Positions 61,295-64,000 of a DNA stretch of 64,000 bases are shown here, piece by piece (the first letter of the stretch is position 1; each line of letters opens with the position of its first letter). Origin of the DNA: Frankia nepalensis (GTDB lineage: Bacteria > Actinomycetota > Actinomycetes > Frankiales > Frankiaceae); NCBI RefSeq assembly GCF_016786325.1, contig NZ_JADWYU010000116.1, positions 1 to 64,000 on the forward strand. The letters run 5' to 3'. The notes below the pieces were generated by a model that ran no database searches, was not told where the DNA came from, and saw only the letters and a program-made list of their open reading frames with translations. Made by a program: the position numbers and the translations under genes.

Positions 61295-62746
61295 TCAGAA
61301 GCGACGGGACGTCGAGTCGCTCATCGTGTCGACCCCCGGCATCTCCTCCATCCGGCCGGCGGTGACGTCGCTCGCCATGCCCTCGGACAGCCGGTCGGTG
61401 CCCGGGAAGCCGGCGCCGGCCGGCGCCATCCCCGCCCGCATGGCCTGCTCCTCGCGGGTCAGGCCCGGCTCGCCGCCCCTCGGCTGCCCGAGGTAGCGGC
61501 GGGCCGCCACGGCGATGCCCGCGCCGGCGCCCGCGAGCAGCAGCAGGCCGACCCCGCGACGCCGGCGCCGGCGCGACTGGGCGAGCCGGCGCTCGAGGCG
61601 CTCGAGCTGTGTGTCGAGCATCCGCTGCGCCTTGTCGGCCTGCTCCACGGCCTTGCGCTCCGAGCGGCGCGCGCGACGCGAGTGGCTGTGCCGCATGGCT
61701 CGCTCGGCGGCCTCGTACGCGAGACTGGCGGACTCGTCCGCGGCGCCCCGGGCCTTCTCGACCCGCCGGACGGTCCGCTTCGAGAGGCCGCGCATGGCGT
61801 GCTCGCCCATCTCCTCCCAGGGCAGCGCCGACCGCTCCCAGGACCATTCCTGGCTGCCCTCCGGGCGGCCCGCCCACTCGCCGTGGCGGCCGGGCGCCCG
61901 GTCCTGGCCGGACTCGCGCGCCATCCGCCGCTCGCGGCGGCCCATCCGGCCGCCGGGCTCCGCCAGTGACCGCCCGCCGCCCCGCTCCCAGGACCTCGGG
62001 TCACCCTGCTCGCCGGACTCCCACGGCCGCTCGCGCCACCCCGCGCGGCCGGCGCGCTCGGCCGCGGGTGTTCCGGCGGCGTGGGACTCCTCCGACCGCC
62101 TCCCATGGCGGCCCCACCGGCCGCCGTGGCCGTTCGACATCTCCCCGGCCCGCCGGAGCGCCTCGCCGGGCTGCTCCCAGCCCGCCTCGCGGGGCTCCTC
62201 CCAGGACCGGCGCTGGCGCCCCTGCTCCTCTCGTTCCCGTCCCGACCAGCGGCCGGGCGACCAGCGGCCCTCGGTCTCGGCGTAGTCCGCCAGGTGCTCG
62301 GCACGCTCGGACACGCGGCCGGAGGCGTCCGACACGCGGCCGGAGGCGTCGGACATCCGGTGGGCCAGCGCGCTGCCGGCGTCCCGGGTGGCCGAGGCGG
62401 CGGACTGGCCGGCGCGCGCCGCCACCCCGGCCGCGCTGGTGAACGCCGAGCCGGCCCGCCCGGCGGCCTCGCGCGCGGCCACCGGGACGTGGATGTCACG
62501 CGGCCCGCTCTGGCCGAGCAGGCGCGACATCGTCCCGCCGGCGTCCGCGCCCTCCTCGGCGCCATGGCGCAGGTGGCCGCGGCCGGACCGCTGCTCGACC
62601 AGTCCGGCGGTCCGCGACCGACGCATGATCCCGCCGCGGATCATGCCGGTAGGCACGTCCTGGCCACGGTCGCCTCGCCTGTTTCTGCCGTCGTCCGGCG
62701 CCATCTCGGTGACGCGCGAGAGCCGGCCCCGCAAGCTGGTACCCAT
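61295..62746 (-). CDS. Basic, membrane-anchored protein of unknown function
   Basis: 483 aa, extremely rich in Arg, Glu, Gly and Trp. Helix-prone, coiled-coil-like segments (VEKARGAADESASLAYEAAERAM; KAVEQADKAQRMLDTQLERLERRLAQ) precede one predicted membrane helix, GVGLLLLAGAGAGIAVAARRY, near residue 400. The N-terminal region contains alanine-rich repeats with SDASGRV twice. The C-terminal ~60 residues after the helix are acidic. No known domain is recognised. GAGGGAG stands before ATG 62746. Possibly nucleoid- or envelope-associated, but this is a guess. Confidence 0.65.
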   Translation of the reverse strand: MGTSLRGRLSRVTEMAPDDGRNRRGDRGQDVPTGMIRGGIMRRSRTAGLVEQRSGRGHLRHGAEEGADAGGTMSRLLGQSGPRDIHVPVAAREAAGRAGSAFTSAAGVAARAGQSAASATRDAGSALAHRMSDASGRVSDASGRVSERAEHLADYAETEGRWSPGRWSGREREEQGRQRRSWEEPREAGWEQPGEALRRAGEMSNGHGGRWGRHGRRSEESHAAGTPAAERAGRAGWRERPWESGEQGDPRSWERGGGRSLAEPGGRMGRRERRMARESGQDRAPGRHGEWAGRPEGSQEWSWERSALPWEEMGEHAMRGLSKRTVRRVEKARGAADESASLAYEAAERAMRHSHSRRARRSERKAVEQADKAQRMLDTQLERLERRLAQSRRRRRRGVGLLLLAGAGAGIAVAARRYLGQPRGGEPGLTREEQAMRAGMAPAGAGFPGTDRLSEGMASDVTAGRMEEMPGVDTMSDSTSRRF

Positions 62747-63448
62747 CGTCTCCCTCTCCTGGAGTGCGCGGTGCCTGCCCGGGGGCGCCCCGGGCCCGCG
62801 GGCTTCGGGGTGAGAGGCGGGCGTTCACCCGACGTCCCGGACCCGCCTACCGCGCCGAGCATCTTCGTTACTCTGGGTAGTGCTGATAGCACTCTCGCGC
62901 CTGCGGGCGCTCCTGTCGCGCGCACGCCACGGGCGGCCCGAATCGCGGGGCGATGGCCCCAGGTCCCCCGGGCGGGCCCGAGGCCTTCCAGATCTTCGGG
63001 CCGGCGGGAACGCTGATCGCCGATCCGGCGGGACCGCGCTTCGCCAAACTGGCGGGACCGCGCTTCGCCGAACTGGCGGGGACGTTGGACAGCCGCGGCG
63101 ACGGCTCGCGGTTCGCCGCCACCGAGACCGCCGCCACCGAGACCGCCGTCACGCTGCGTCGCGCCGTGGGCGGTCGCGGCGGCCGTCGGGAGAAGCCGGC
63201 GCATACGATCGTCACCAGGACGGTCCGGACCACTCGGCGCTCGGCCGGGTTCGCCTGGTTCGCCAAGGTCTGCCCGGGGGCAGGCCCGACAGTGGCGTCA
63301 CTCGGCCGGGTGGGCGACACCGTCCCACGGGGCCCGCCGGCCACCGGGCGGGAACGCCGGGCGGCGCGCGGACGTCTTCCGGTGGAGGCCGGTGGCGCGA
63401 ATCCGACGCGGGTCGCCGTGACCCGCGATCTGAAGAGAAGAGAGGCAC
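62747..63448. other. Long intergenic region with 24-bp repeats
   Basis: About 700 bp without a convincing gene. Three 24-bp units lie at 63003, 63027 and 63051 (GGCGGGACCGCGCTTCGCC-type). Translation across the repeats is possible but has no other protein signs. The bases before 63449 include AGAGAAGAGAGG, the cyclophilin ribosome site. Confidence 0.4.
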
Positions 63449-63976
63449 ATGGCCGAGGAGCTGTACGCGACGCTGCGGACGACTCAGGGCGATATCGAGA
63501 TTCGGCTGTTCCCGGATCACGCTCCGAAGACCGTCCGCAACTTCGTCGGTCTCGCCACCGGCGAGCAGGAGTGGACCGACCCCAGCACCGGGGAGAAGAA
63601 GACCGGCACCCCGCTCTACAGCGGCACGATCTTCCACCGGGTCATCCCCGGTTTCATGATCCAGGGCGGGGACCCGCTGGGCAGCGGGCGCGGTGGCCCG
63701 GGCTACAAGTTCGCCGACGAGTTCCACCCGGACCTGACCTTCGACCGGCCGTACCTGCTCGCGATGGCGAACGCCGGCCCGGGCACCAACGGCTCGCAGT
63801 TCTTCGTCACGGTCGGCCCGACCGACTGGCTCAACCGCAAGCACACCATCTTCGGTGAGGTCACCCGCGGCGCCGAGGTCGTGGACGCGATCAGCAAGGC
63901 GCCGACCGGCGCGCAGGACCGGCCGCGCACCGACGTGGTGGTCCAGGAGATCGTCATCGATCGCCGCCCGGCGTAG
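63449..63976 (+). CDS. Cyclophilin-type peptidyl-prolyl isomerase
   Basis: 175 aa, the usual single-domain bacterial cyclophilin. FHRVIPGFMIQGGDP gives the catalytic Arg and the surrounding core, FADEFHPDLTFDRPYLLAMANAGPGTNGSQFFV the substrate strands, and NRKHTIFGEV the closing part; the Trp of human CypA is Leu here. Accelerates proline isomerisation in folding. A purine-rich AGAGAAGAGAGG precedes ATG 63449. No signal peptide, so cytoplasmic. Confidence 0.96.
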   Translation: MAEELYATLRTTQGDIEIRLFPDHAPKTVRNFVGLATGEQEWTDPSTGEKKTGTPLYSGTIFHRVIPGFMIQGGDPLGSGRGGPGYKFADEFHPDLTFDRPYLLAMANAGPGTNGSQFFVTVGPTDWLNRKHTIFGEVTRGAEVVDAISKAPTGAQDRPRTDVVVQEIVIDRRPA

Positions 63977-64000
63977 CCGGGCCGCCGGCGGCGGGGCCCC

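Noticed and set aside
62953-63448. Gene over the 24-bp repeats
   Set aside because: Repeat translation is possible but there is no ribosome site, no family similarity, and the frame runs on into the cyclophilin gene out of phase.

Overview
The window is a stretch of very GC-rich (my estimate is above 70% G+C) actinobacterial chromosome. Many GTG starts, 4-bp ATGA/GTGA stop-start overlaps, actinobacterial small-protein families (DLW-39, DUF1918), a mycobacterial-type cholesterol-oxidase-like flavoprotein, a DUF4232 lipoprotein and tandem repeats built from GC-rich units all fit a Frankia-like (Frankiaceae) genome. This placement is inferred from gene content and style; no rRNA marker is present. 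I see no rRNA, tRNA, CRISPR array, intact transposase or prophage block.

Layout. 1-1937: two polyamine-type ABC permeases, the first cut by the window edge next to a G/C-only stretch. 2043-5057: a MITE-like element, DLW-39, a YbhB protein, an atypical PII protein lacking Tyr51, a degenerate 130-bp tandem repeat and a DedA protein. 5447-9002: a secreted lipase-like lipoprotein, a ROK sugar kinase and an HTH protein. 8999-16734 (mostly minus strand): the most unusual locus, with DUF1257 (Ycf35-like), a GrpE-like protein, an Hsp70-like protein, DUF2997, a radical SAM activase-like protein, a Ycf46-like AAA ATPase and a decayed second DUF1257 copy. A Ser/Thr kinase lies directly upstream. Two transcription units of this locus share a bipartite upstream element with identical spacing.

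16872-24194: an SDR, an alpha/beta hydrolase, an HdeD-like membrane protein, the second MITE copy, a small helical protein, a 19-bp tandem array, and a TetR-ABC exporter operon with palindromic operators. 24297-33611: an OsmC-methyltransferase fusion, a Cys-rich protein, a DnaQ-BRCT protein, a DUF4232 lipoprotein, a UDP-GlcNAc 2-epimerase, and an add-glycerate kinase-YjbR operon. 33969-36979: a palindrome followed by SPFH, ribbon-helix-helix and GOLPH3-like genes (a membrane-associated module), then an orphan LuxR-type response regulator.

37202-48320: a leaderless amidase, a double GNAT, an MMPL transporter, ahcY, a 146-bp tandem repeat, the third MITE copy, a DUF1918 protein, a PAP2 phosphatase and a thiolase. 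48577-54368: a calpain-like cysteine protease with a helical N-terminus, an AlkB-like oxygenase and a large HTH protein with a low-complexity centre. 54553-58460: a complete sulfate ABC operon. 58967-63976: a GMC oxidoreductase, a basic membrane-anchored protein and a cyclophilin.

Most of the window is ordinary metabolism and transport. The points of greatest interest are the chaperone/radical SAM/AAA locus, the MITE-like family (three copies), the PII variant, the OsmC-methyltransferase fusion, the SPFH-RHH-GOLPH3 module and the calpain-like protein.
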